Shown here piece by piece: positions 20,676-28,315 of a stretch of 64,000 nt of DNA. Below the pieces are notes generated by a model. That model made no database searches. It was not told the DNA's origin and saw nothing but the letters and a program-made list of their open reading frames with translations. The translations under genes and the position numbers were made by a program. The stretch covers positions 1 through 64,000 of the forward strand of contig JADJMI010000004.1 in assembly GCA_016709665.1 (NCBI GenBank). The letters run 5' to 3'. Origin of the DNA: Betaproteobacteria bacterium (GTDB taxonomy: Bacteria > Pseudomonadota > Gammaproteobacteria > Burkholderiales > Usitatibacteraceae). Positions within the stretch are counted from its first letter, which is position 1; each line of letters opens with the position of its first letter.

Positions 20676-21288
20676 CTTCGCCGGCCCACGGCCTCGGCCG
20701 CCGCCGATCGCCCGCCTGCTCCGCCCGCTGCTTCTGCACGCCCAGCCACGCGAGAAGCGGACGGCGCCATCCTTGCGTCGACGCGGTGTCGGCCGCGAGG
20801 ACGATGCTGCCGGGCGTCGCGCGATTCGTGCGCATCAGCACGCCCGCAGCCACGAGGCGCGCAAAGGGATCCTCGATCTCCGGGAGCGCGTCGGCGTTGC
20901 CCAGCGCCACGGCACGATGGTGCACCGGCAAGCGCGCGATGTCGTCCGCGCTCGCCTTGCCCGAAAGCCACGCCGCGTATGCCTGCTCATCGAGCGGCGC
21001 GTCGGCCCGCATCGCCTCGAAGCCCGGGCAGTCGCCGAACTCCAGGCTCGCCACCGCGGCGGCGCACCGCACGAGCTCGGCCCGCGCGACGAGGTCCGCC
21101 CGCCCCGCCGACGCGAGACCGCTTCGCGCGCGCGTGAATTCCGCCTGTGCGACGCGCGCCTCGCCCGCCAGGTACGCCGCGCTGTAGCGTTCGAGCGAGC
21201 CGTGCGCATCCGCCTGCCAGGTGGGCGGGGGCTTGCTCGCGCAACCGGCGAAGAGCAGGACGGCGGAAACGAGCAGTGCTTTCCTCAT
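20668..21288 (-). CDS. lipoprotein of an Mla-type/ABC auxiliary system
   Basis: An intact 206-residue lipoprotein: signal MRKALLVSAVLLFAGC with the lipobox LFAG-C, giving an acylated cysteine at residue 16. The rest is alpha-helical with no motif that I can name. Its start overlaps the MCE-protein stop by four bases, and the permease lies further upstream, so it is in the place where Mla/Pqi systems have an outer-membrane lipoprotein (PqiC-like or an ABC-type transport auxiliary). That role is inferred from position. It ends convergent with the proline-rich gene, overlapping its predicted tail. Confidence 0.75.
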   Translation of the reverse strand: MRKALLVSAVLLFAGCASKPPPTWQADAHGSLERYSAAYLAGEARVAQAEFTRARSGLASAGRADLVARAELVRCAAAVASLEFGDCPGFEAMRADAPLDEQAYAAWLSGKASADDIARLPVHHRAVALGNADALPEIEDPFARLVAAGVLMRTNRATPGSIVLAADTASTQGWRRPLLAWLGVQKQRAEQAGDRRRPRPWAGEVI

Positions 21289-22250
21289 GGCAGCTTCACC
21301 TCCTTGTCGCGCGAGAAGGGCCAGCGGCGATTGAGATCGTCCACAAGGGCGTTGAGCTTCCTCAGGCTCGCGTCGACCTCGGCGCGCAGCACGTCGAGAT
21401 CCTGCGAGGCCGATTTCGCGTTGCCGGCGATCTTCTGCGCGTCGGCGAGGATGAGGTCCACCTTCTTCAGGCTCTCGCGCGCGTCCGCGATGGCCGCCTT
21501 GAGCTGCGCGAGCGAAGCCTTCGCCTCGTCCGCGACGCCGCCCTCGCCCAGCAGCTTCGCGTCCGCCTTCTGCACCGCGCCGTCCAGGCGGGTCGAGAGC
21601 TTCTCGAGCGAGGCGAGGAGCGCGTTCGCGCGGTCGATGGCCAGGATCACCTTCGCGGCCTCCGCGTCGCCGCCGAGCGCGACGCCGAGCGCGCCTTTCG
21701 GCCCGGAAAGCCTCGCGGTGAGGGAACGCACGTTCGCGAGGCTCGTGTCGAGGTTGCCGTCCTCCGCGGTGATGCGCTCGAGGTTGGCGAGCAGGCGCTT
21801 GAGCGAAGCCACGATGGCCGGCAGCTCCTCCGTGGCGTCGCCGCGAAGGACGGGCCGCACGGCGCCTTCGGGCAGGGGCTTGTCGTTCAGGTCGCCGGTG
21901 AAGGCGCGAAGGCGCGCGCCACCGACCAGGTTGCGCTCCAGCGTGAAGACGCTCGCGGCCCGCAGCCACTTCGCATCCTTGCGCGGCACTTCGATCTCGA
22001 TGCGCGCCTTGCCGCCCTCGTCGAGCTCGATGCGCTGCACGCGGCCCACCGGAAAGCCGGCATAGGTGAGGTCCATGCCCACGCTCACGCCCGCGCCGTC
22101 CTCGGCCATGAGCACGAGGCGCTGCGTCTGCTCGAACGCGCCGCGGCCGTGCAGCGCGTAGAGCACGAACGCCACGATCACCAGCGCGGAGACCGCCAGC
22201 ATCGCCAGGGCGCGGCGTTCGTCGGGGGCGGGGGCGGAGGGCTCGTCCAT
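21285..22250 (-). CDS. MlaD/MCE domain protein
   Basis: An intact 321-residue inner-membrane protein. An N-terminal helix (LAMLAVSALVIVAFVLYAL, near residues 15-33) is followed by an MCE domain with LVLMAEDGAGVSVGMDLTYA and GFPVGRVQRIEL, and a long helical C-terminal part of the type that forms tunnels or coils (LTARL, LASLEKLSTRLD, LKKVDLILADAQKIAG). MCE proteins carry lipids across the periplasm. It is coupled to the lipoprotein downstream and six bases from the permease upstream. Start ATG at 22250. Confidence 0.9.
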   Translation of the reverse strand: MDEPSAPAPDERRALAMLAVSALVIVAFVLYALHGRGAFEQTQRLVLMAEDGAGVSVGMDLTYAGFPVGRVQRIELDEGGKARIEIEVPRKDAKWLRAASVFTLERNLVGGARLRAFTGDLNDKPLPEGAVRPVLRGDATEELPAIVASLKRLLANLERITAEDGNLDTSLANVRSLTARLSGPKGALGVALGGDAEAAKVILAIDRANALLASLEKLSTRLDGAVQKADAKLLGEGGVADEAKASLAQLKAAIADARESLKKVDLILADAQKIAGNAKSASQDLDVLRAEVDASLRKLNALVDDLNRRWPFSRDKEVKLP

Positions 22251-22255
22251 GGGCC

Positions 22256-22975
22256 TCAGGCGTAGGTGACCGCGACGGCGATGCCTTCGACGGTCGCGAG
22301 GACGACGAAGGCGCGCACGAGGGCGCGCGGCGCCGCGTCGGAAACGGCGCGCGCCGTGACGGGCGCGGAAAGGCTCGACCACGCCGGCAGGGCCGCCACC
22401 GCCACCGCGAACAGCACGCACTTGAGCGCGAGGCCCCCGAGGACCACCGGCGAGAACACGTTGCCGATGGCGCGCGCGAAGGCGTCCTGCCCCCAGGGCG
22501 AGAACCCGTACAGGCTGCCGTAGGCGGCCACGAGCGCCGTGGCGGCGGAGAGCGCCGCGAGGGCGAGGACGGCGAGCGCGATCCCGATGCCCCGGCCCAG
22601 CGTGGCGTCGCGGTCCGCGCTCCGGCCCGCCTGCCGCTCGAGAGCGAGGTCCGTCGCGAAGGGCGCGCCGGAACGCAGCAGCACGAACACGGCGACGAAG
22701 AGCGGGACGATCTCGAGCACGACCACGCGCGCGAAGAGTTCGGTCGCGTACTGCGAGAGGCCGAAGTCGCGGGCCGACCGGTCCACGACGCGGATCACGA
22801 TCGCCGCGAGGACGACCGTGGCCGCGAGGAAGACGGGCGCGATGGCGACGGCCGCCTGCGAAACCTGTCGCGCCACGGCGACACGCAACGCAGGCGTCCA
22901 TGTGGCGGGCAGCAGGGCGGCGGCGAACGCATCGGCGGCGAAGAGAAGCGCTTCGCGTAGGTGCAGGGTCGGCAT
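22256..22975 (-). CDS. MlaE-family ABC permease
   Basis: An intact 239-residue membrane protein with about five helices. The MlaE-family core is visible in VVVLEIVPLFVAVFVLLRSG and in the glycine-rich segment GNVFSPVVLGGLALKCVLFA. It should form the membrane channel of a lipid transporter with the MCE protein next to it. An MlaF-like ATPase is missing here: the next gene upstream is a Bug binding protein. The ATPase could be encoded elsewhere. The first residues (MPTLHLREALLFAADAF) are amphipathic, as in other MlaE proteins. Confidence 0.83.
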   Translation of the reverse strand: MPTLHLREALLFAADAFAAALLPATWTPALRVAVARQVSQAAVAIAPVFLAATVVLAAIVIRVVDRSARDFGLSQYATELFARVVVLEIVPLFVAVFVLLRSGAPFATDLALERQAGRSADRDATLGRGIGIALAVLALAALSAATALVAAYGSLYGFSPWGQDAFARAIGNVFSPVVLGGLALKCVLFAVAVAALPAWSSLSAPVTARAVSDAAPRALVRAFVVLATVEGIAVAVTYA

Positions 22976-23054
22976 GCGGCGATCATACCGCGCGTCCTTC
23001 GCGTGCTGGCGGCGCGCGAGATGGGAGCGCGCGGCGAATCCCCGATCGCCCCGC

Positions 23055-24044
23055 TCAGTTCGCCTTGATGCCCGCCTCGCGGATGAGCTTGCCGTAGCGC
23101 TCGTGCTCGGCGCGCACGAGGGCGCCGAGTTCCTGCGAGGTCGTCGGCGAGACGACGGCGCCCAGGCCCGCGAGCCGCTCCTTCACCTGCGGGTCCGCGA
23201 GGGCCTTGTGGATCTCCGCCCGGAGCCTGTCGACGACGGCCGTGGGCGTGCCCTTGGGCGCGATGAAGGCGTGCCACACCGACGCCTCGAAACCGGGAAA
23301 CCCGGACTCGGCGATCGTGGGCGCGTCGGGCAGCGTCGCGACGCGCTCGGCGGAAAGGGCCGCCAGGACCCGCAGCTTGCCCGCCTTCACGTGCGGCAGG
23401 ACCTCGACCGCGTTCACCGCGACGAGGGGAAGCTGCCCGCCGAGGACGTCGGCGATGGCGGGCGAGCCGCCCTTGTACGGGATGTGGGTGAGCTGGATGC
23501 CGGCCGAACGCGCGAAGAGCTCGATCGCCAGGTGCGGCGTGGAACCGCTCCCGGGCGAGCCGTAGTTCACGCTGCCGGGTTTCGCCTTCGAGGCGTCGAT
23601 CATCTTGCGCAGAGTCGACAGCTCCGAGGACGCGTTGGCGGCGATCACCACCGGCAGCCTCGCGACGAGCGTGATGGGCACCACGTCCGTGTTGGGATCG
23701 AACGGCTGCTGCGTGTAGAGGAAGGGGTTCGCCGTGAGGCCGTTGGCCACCAGCATCACCGTGTAGCCGTCGGGCGGGCTGTCGATGAGCTGGCGGATGG
23801 CGATGTTGCTCGCCGCGCCGGGCTTGTTGTCGATGACCACCGGCTGCCCCAGGCCCGACGCCATTTTCTGGCCGACCGTGCGCGCGACGATGTCCATCGC
23901 GCCGCCGGGCGCGAAGCCGACGAGGATCTTCACCGCCTTGTTCGGATAGGCCTGGGCCTGCGCGGCGGGCGCGGCGCCGAAGGCGAGAAACGCGGCCGCG
24001 AGCGCGGCCAGGGTGCGGGTCATCGGTCGAATGCGGGCCATCAT
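23055..24044 (-). CDS. Bug/TctC periplasmic binding protein
   Basis: An intact 329-residue receptor with a signal peptide ending GAAPAAQAQA. Family segments follow: YPNKAVKILVGFAPGGAMD, NKPGAASNIAIRQLIDSPPD, THIPYKGGSPAIADVLGGQ, ending KLIREAGIKAN. A second in-frame ATG eight codons in (MTRTLAALAAAFLAF) would also give a good signal. It lies 37 bases downstream of a LigJ-like gene on the same strand, so an aromatic-derived tricarboxylate such as an oxalomesaconate relative is a reasonable guess for its ligand, but this is only context. Confidence 0.93.
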   Translation of the reverse strand: MMARIRPMTRTLAALAAAFLAFGAAPAAQAQAYPNKAVKILVGFAPGGAMDIVARTVGQKMASGLGQPVVIDNKPGAASNIAIRQLIDSPPDGYTVMLVANGLTANPFLYTQQPFDPNTDVVPITLVARLPVVIAANASSELSTLRKMIDASKAKPGSVNYGSPGSGSTPHLAIELFARSAGIQLTHIPYKGGSPAIADVLGGQLPLVAVNAVEVLPHVKAGKLRVLAALSAERVATLPDAPTIAESGFPGFEASVWHAFIAPKGTPTAVVDRLRAEIHKALADPQVKERLAGLGAVVSPTTSQELGALVRAEHERYGKLIREAGIKAN

Positions 24045-24081
24045 GTTCGTTTCTCCGGGTGGGGGTGCATCGCTCGCGGTT

Positions 24082-25095
24082 TCAGGCGGGCAGCTTCAGG
24101 CGGCTGAAGACCCGCCTCGCGTTGCCTTCGTAGATCTGGTGGCGGTCCGAGGCGGTGAGACCGGGCGCCGAATCGATGTAGCGCTTGGTGTCGTCGAAGT
24201 GGAAACCGGTCTGCGGGTCGATGCCGCGCACGGCGCCCACCATCTCGGAAGCGAAGAGAATATTGTCCACGGGGATCACCTTGAGCAGCAGGTCGATGCC
24301 CGGCTGGTGGTAGACGCAGGTGTCGAAGAACACGTTCTTCAGCAGGAGCTCGTCGAGCGGCGGGCGTTTCATGTCCTGCGCGAGGCCGCGGTAGCGCCCC
24401 CAGTGGTAGGGCACCGCCCCGCCGCCGTGCGGGATGATGAACTTGAGCGTCGGGAAATCCCGGAAGAGGTCCGAGGCGAGGAACTGCATGAAGGCCGTCG
24501 TGTCGCCGTTGAGGTAGTGCGCGCCGGTGGCGTGGAAGCACGGGTTGCAGCTCGCGCTCACGTGCACCATGGCCGGGACGTCGAGCTCCACCATCTTCTC
24601 GTAGAACGGGTACCACCAGCGGTCGGTGAGGGGCGGATCCTTCCAGTGGCCGCCGGAAGGGTCCGGGTTGAGGTTGCAGCCGATGAAGCCGAGCTCGAGC
24701 ACGCAGCGCTCAAGCTCGGGAATGCAGTTCGCGGGCGGCACGCCGGGCGACTGCGGCAGCTGGCACACGGGCGCGAAGTTGCGCGGGTAGAGCGTGCACA
24801 CGCGGTGGATCATGTCGTTGCACAGGCGCGTCCAGTCCTCGCTCGTCTGCGCCGTGCCGAGGTGATGCGACATCGCCATGGCCCGCGGCGAGAAGATCGT
24901 GAGGTCCGTCCCGCGCTCGCGCTGCAGGCGAAGCTGCGCGTTCTCGAGGCTTTCGCGCAGCTCGTCGTCGCCGATGGAAAGGTCCGTCGGCGCGGGCGGG
25001 GCCAGCCGGGAAGGCAGTGCCTCCACCTGCTTCGCGCGCCACCCCTCCAGCGCCCGGGGCGCCGTCGTGTAATGGCCGTGGCAGTCGATGATCAT
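24082..25095 (-). CDS. ligJ: 4-oxalomesaconate hydratase, LigJ-like amidohydrolase-fold enzyme
   Basis: A 337-residue protein that I recognise as closely like Sphingobium LigJ from the protocatechuate 4,5-cleavage route. Shared segments are MIIDCHGHYTTAPRAL, ERGTDLTIFSPRAMAMSHH, LERCVLELGFIGCNLNPDP, PPLTDRWWYPFYEKMVELDV, RFIIPHGGGAVPYHWGR-like (here KFIIPHGGGAVPYHWGR), NVFFDTCVYHQPGI and SEMVGAVRGIDPQTG. LigJ hydrates 4-oxalomesaconate to 4-carboxy-4-hydroxy-2-oxoadipate using a metal in an amidohydrolase barrel. The start ATG at 25095 directly borders a poly-C tract, so the upstream control region is not readable. No ring-cleavage genes are in the window; the amidohydrolase at 5.7-6.6 kb is LigI-like. 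Confidence 0.88.
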   Translation of the reverse strand: MIIDCHGHYTTAPRALEGWRAKQVEALPSRLAPPAPTDLSIGDDELRESLENAQLRLQRERGTDLTIFSPRAMAMSHHLGTAQTSEDWTRLCNDMIHRVCTLYPRNFAPVCQLPQSPGVPPANCIPELERCVLELGFIGCNLNPDPSGGHWKDPPLTDRWWYPFYEKMVELDVPAMVHVSASCNPCFHATGAHYLNGDTTAFMQFLASDLFRDFPTLKFIIPHGGGAVPYHWGRYRGLAQDMKRPPLDELLLKNVFFDTCVYHQPGIDLLLKVIPVDNILFASEMVGAVRGIDPQTGFHFDDTKRYIDSAPGLTASDRHQIYEGNARRVFSRLKLPA

Positions 25096-25313
25096 GGCGC
25101 CCCCCCCCCCCCGGGTCCCGAGGCCTTCCCCCCCCCCCCGCCCCCCCCGCCTCCCCCCCCTCCGCCCCCCCGGCCCGCCCCGACCCCCCCCCCCCCCCCC
25201 CCCCCCCGCGCGCCCCCCCCCCCCCCCGCTGCCCCCCCCACCTCTGGGCCCCTCGAGGCGCGCGGGACGATGCCCGGGGTCCACCCGGCCTCGACCGGGC
25301 CCCCGCCCCGCTT
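25096..25313. other. second C-rich low-complexity stretch, probable artefact
   Basis: About 150 bases of C runs (several of 10-23) lie immediately upstream of the ligJ start, then about 70 bases of gradually more normal sequence lead into the panC stop. Composition is like the larger tract at 15.5-16.3 kb. The region should hold the ligJ promoter or an intergenic gap; nothing more can be read from it. Confidence 0.7.
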
Positions 25314-26147
25314 TCAAGGGCCATCGATCTCGAGGTTGTCGATGAGCCGCGTGCGGCCGATCCACGCGGCGCCGAGCACCACGAGGTCGCGATCGGCCGG
25401 TCCCGGCGGGACGAGCCGCGAGCGATTGCGCAACTCGACGTAGTCGACGCGCCACCCGGCGGCCGCCAGGCCCTCGCGGGCTTCCTCGCACAGGGCGTCG
25501 AAGTCGCGCCGCCCGGATGCGACGAGCTCCGCGATCCGGCGAAGGCTCCGGCCGAGCTGCACGGCCTGCGCGCGCTCCCCGGGGGCGAGATAGCCGTTGC
25601 GCGAACTCATCGCGAGGCCGTCGGGCTCGCGCTTCGTGGCGACGCCGACGATGGCGACCGGGTAGTTCATCTGGAGCACGAGCTCGCGGATCACGAAGAG
25701 CTGCTGGTAATCCTTGCGGCCGAAGACGGCGGCGTGCGGCGCGACGATGTTGAAGAGCTTGGCCACCACCGTCACCACGCCCTGGAAGTGGCCCGGACGG
25801 AAGTCGCCGCAGAGCTGCGCGGCCGCGAGGGGCGGCGAGAGCGTGATCTCCTGCGCCGCGGGATAGAGCTCGCGCTCGTCCGGCGCGAAGACGACGTGGC
25901 AGCCCGCGGCGGCGAGCTTGCGGCAATCCTCCTCGAGCGTGCGCGGGTAGCGGTCGAAGTCGCCGCCGGGCTCGAACTGCAGGCGGTTCACGAAGATGGA
26001 GGCGACGAGGCAGGTGCCGTGCCGTTTCGCCTCCTCGACGAGGGCGATGTGGCCGGCGTGCAGGTTGCCCATCGTGGGGACGAAGGCGATGGAGAGCTCT
26101 TTCGCGAGCCGGGTTCTCAGTTCGGAAACGGTGTGGATGATGTCCAC
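25314..26147 (-). CDS. panC: pantothenate synthetase (pantoate-beta-alanine ligase)
   Basis: An intact 277-residue cytoplasmic enzyme joining pantoate and beta-alanine with ATP. It has the nucleotidyl-transferase signature PTMGNLHAGHIALVEEA near residue 24, FVNRLQFEPGGDFDRYPR, FRPGHFQGVVTVVAKLFNIV, FGRKDYQQLFVIRELV and the KMSKS-like MSSRNGYL. Length fits the family. panB is the next gene upstream on the same strand, but a 150-base hairpin element separates them. The last few codons (LEIDGP) run up to the edge of the C-rich stretch, so the exact end is slightly uncertain. Confidence 0.95.
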   Translation of the reverse strand: MDIIHTVSELRTRLAKELSIAFVPTMGNLHAGHIALVEEAKRHGTCLVASIFVNRLQFEPGGDFDRYPRTLEEDCRKLAAAGCHVVFAPDERELYPAAQEITLSPPLAAAQLCGDFRPGHFQGVVTVVAKLFNIVAPHAAVFGRKDYQQLFVIRELVLQMNYPVAIVGVATKREPDGLAMSSRNGYLAPGERAQAVQLGRSLRRIAELVASGRRDFDALCEEAREGLAAAGWRVDYVELRNRSRLVPPGPADRDLVVLGAAWIGRTRLIDNLEIDGP

Positions 26148-26217
26148 GGGAATTTGTCTGTGAGGGGGCGGTGGGGAGTTATTCGATCAGAAATTCCTGA
26201 CAGCGGAGAGGAGAGGC

Positions 26218-26369
26218 TGGAACCGCAGATGAACGCAGATGAACGCAGATGGCTTTCGAACTTTTCGGGTCCTTCACCATTGCGCGCACTTGGACGGCGC
26301 CGGCATGGATCGATGCGTCTCGAATCATCACAAGCCATCTGCGTTCATCTGCGTTCATCTGCGGTTCCA
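26218..26369. repeat. hairpin element: 38-bp perfect inverted repeat with 10-bp internal repeats
   Basis: Left arm 26218-26255 and right arm 26332-26369 are perfect inverse complements, with a 76-base spacer. Each arm contains three tandem 10-mers: AACCGCAGAT, GAACGCAGAT, GAACGCAGAT, then GG. The element is clearly less GC-rich than its surroundings and fills most of the 245 bases between panC and panB. It looks like a mobile or MITE-like/REP-type intergenic repeat. Transcribed from panB it would give a very strong stem-loop. No target-site duplication is obvious. Confidence 0.85.
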
Positions 26370-26392
26370 AGGTCTTTAAATCCGCATCACAC

Positions 26393-27184
26393 TCAGAAGC
26401 AATGCTCCGGACCCGGGAAAGTCTTCGCCTTCACTTCCTTCACGTAAGCCTCGATCGCGGCCTTCACGGAAGGCTGCCCCGCCATGAAGTTCTTCACGAA
26501 CCGCGCCTTGCGCCCCGGGAAGATGTCGAGCATGTCGTAGACCACGAGCACCTGCCCGCCCACGTCCACGCCCGCCCCGATGCCGATGGTGGGCACCGTG
26601 AGCGCCTCGGTCACGCGTTTCGCCGCGGACGCCGGCATGGCCTCCATCAGCACCAGCGCGGCGCCGGCGGCCTCGAGCGCCTTCGCGTCGTCCACGAGAC
26701 GGGAGGCCGCGTCGTCCGACTTGCCCTGCACCCGGTAGCCGCCCAGCGTGTTGACCGACTGCGGCGTGAGCCCGATGTGGGCGCACACGGGGATGCCGCG
26801 CGCCACGAGGAACCTCGTGGTCTCCACCATCGTCGCGCCGCCTTCGAGCTTCACCATCTGCGCGCCGGCCGCCATGAGGCGCGCCGCGTTGCGGAAGGCC
26901 TGCGCAGGCGATTCCTGGAAACTGCCGAAGGGCATGTCCGCGAGGACGAACGCGTTCTGCGAGCCGCGCACGACGCAGCGCACGTGGTACTCGGTCTCGT
27001 CCATCGTGACGGGCAGCGTCGAATCGTGGCCCTGGATCACCATGCCCAGCGAATCGCCGATGAGGAGGATGTCGACGCCGGCCGCGTCGCTCGTCGCGGC
27101 GAAGCTCGCGTCGTAGCAGGTGAGCATCGCGAGCTTCTCGCCCGAGCGGGCGCGCTCCTGCAGCTTCGGTATCGTCACTCTCAT
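26393..27184 (-). CDS. panB: 3-methyl-2-oxobutanoate hydroxymethyltransferase
   Basis: An intact 263-residue enzyme making ketopantoate from 2-oxoisovalerate and methylene-tetrahydrofolate, the first step to pantothenate. Family motifs are AMLTCYDASFA, DILLIGDSLGMVIQGHDSTL (metal and substrate site), VLADMPFGSFQ, MVKLEGGATM, CAHIGLTPQSVN and PTIGIGAGVDVGGQVLV. Length is typical. Start ATG at 27184, ten bases after the kinase-gene stop at 27195, so the two are probably co-transcribed. The hairpin element downstream separates it from panC. Confidence 0.97.
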   Translation of the reverse strand: MRVTIPKLQERARSGEKLAMLTCYDASFAATSDAAGVDILLIGDSLGMVIQGHDSTLPVTMDETEYHVRCVVRGSQNAFVLADMPFGSFQESPAQAFRNAARLMAAGAQMVKLEGGATMVETTRFLVARGIPVCAHIGLTPQSVNTLGGYRVQGKSDDAASRLVDDAKALEAAGAALVLMEAMPASAAKRVTEALTVPTIGIGAGVDVGGQVLVVYDMLDIFPGRKARFVKNFMAGQPSVKAAIEAYVKEVKAKTFPGPEHCF

Positions 27185-27194
27185 GGCTTGGGTC

Positions 27195-27824
27195 CTAGGC
27201 CTTGTTGAAGAATTCGCGGCCGCCCCGGATGGTCTTCACCCGCTCCACGAGCAGGTCGAAGTGGTCCGGCACGTCCACGAAATTGAGGCGTTCGCTGTTC
27301 ACGATGAGCAGCGCGCTCTCGTCGTAGTTGTAGAAGAAGCGCGTGTAGCTGTCCGAGAGGGCGCGCAGGTAATCCTCCGGTATCCCGGATTCCGAAGGCA
27401 CGCCGCGGCGGCGCACCCGGTCGAGCAGCGTGTCGACCGAGGCCTGCAGGTAGATCACGAGGTCCGGCACGGGCGCCTGCGGCCGCACGTGCTCGTAGAT
27501 GCGGTTGTAGAGGCCGAACTCGTTGTCGTCGAGCGTGAGGCGGGCGAAGAGCGGGTCCTTCTGGAGCGCGAAGTCGGACACCGTGGGCTTGCCGAAGAGA
27601 TCCGGCTGGCGCAGGCCCTCGAGCTGCTGCACGCGCTGGAAGAGGAAGAAGAGCTGCGTCGCGAGCGCGTGGCGGCGCATGTCGCGGTAGAACTGCGGCA
27701 GGAAGGGGTTCGCCTCCGGCTGCTCGAGGAGCGTCGCCGCGCCCAGGCGCCGGGCGAGCAGCTTCGCGAGGCTGGTCTTGCCGCATCCGATGGGGCCCTC
27801 CACGACGATGTGGCGATGCTTCAT
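27195..27824 (-). CDS. deoxynucleoside kinase (dGK/dCK-like)
   Basis: An intact 209-residue P-loop kinase. The Walker A motif is VVEGPIGCGKTSLAKLLA near residues 7-24; LLEQPEANPFLPQFYRDM and VSDFALQKDPLFARLTL (the dNK family D-R/E motif region) and YLQASVDTLLDRVRRRG follow. It phosphorylates deoxynucleosides, supplying dNMPs by salvage. It is the last but one gene of the minus-strand operon ending in panB, with its start overlapping the folK stop by four bases. This kinase next to folK and panB is a common betaproteobacterial arrangement. Confidence 0.92.
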   Translation of the reverse strand: MKHRHIVVEGPIGCGKTSLAKLLARRLGAATLLEQPEANPFLPQFYRDMRRHALATQLFFLFQRVQQLEGLRQPDLFGKPTVSDFALQKDPLFARLTLDDNEFGLYNRIYEHVRPQAPVPDLVIYLQASVDTLLDRVRRRGVPSESGIPEDYLRALSDSYTRFFYNYDESALLIVNSERLNFVDVPDHFDLLVERVKTIRGGREFFNKA

Positions 27825-28315
27825 GGGGTGTCCGGAAGCCTTTCGATCGCCTGCCCCGCGACGCGTTCCCGGTATCGCGAAGCCGCGCCCAGGCCCGGAA
27901 TGATGGCATCGGGCCACACCTCCAGCAAAGGGGCCAGCACGAAGGCCCGCTCGTGGGCGCGGGGGTGCGGGAGGGTGAGCCCCTCCTCGTGGTGGGCCTC
28001 CTCCCCGTAGAGGACGATGTCGAGGTCCAGCGTGCGCGGACCGTTGGGGATGTCGCGCACCCGGCCGTGGGCGCGCTCGATGGCGAGCAGGCCGTCGAGG
28101 AGCTGGCGCGGCCGGAGGGTCGTCTCCACGAGGGCGCAGGCATTCACGAAGGCGGGCTGGTCCGCGTAGCCGACCGGCGCCGTCTCCCAGAGCGAGGAGC
28201 GCGCGAGCACGCGCGTGCCGGGCAGCCCGCCGATCTCCCCGAACGCGCGCCGCACCTGCGCCCGGGGATCCTGGAGGTTGCTGCCGAGCGCCACGACGGC
28301 CTGCACGGATGTCAT
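27821..28315 (-). CDS. folK: 2-amino-4-hydroxy-6-hydroxymethyldihydropteridine diphosphokinase
   Basis: An intact 164-residue HPPK of folate synthesis, moving pyrophosphate from ATP to the pterin. Key segments are VALGSNLQDPRAQVRRAF, SSLWETAPVGYADQPAFVNA and the signature RTLDLDIVLYG with PHPRAHERAFVLAPL. Start ATG at 28315. It overlaps both neighbours by four bases (ATGA on each side), with pcnB upstream and the deoxynucleoside kinase downstream. Confidence 0.97.
   Translation of the reverse strand: MTSVQAVVALGSNLQDPRAQVRRAFGEIGGLPGTRVLARSSLWETAPVGYADQPAFVNACALVETTLRPRQLLDGLLAIERAHGRVRDIPNGPRTLDLDIVLYGEEAHHEEGLTLPHPRAHERAFVLAPLLEVWPDAIIPGLGAASRYRERVAGQAIERLPDTP

Noticed and set aside
26179..26370. 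Short readings across the hairpin element on both strands (with NADERRW-like peptides)
   Set aside because: They are translations of the inverted repeat and its decamers, a common false call over such elements, with no start context or family support.
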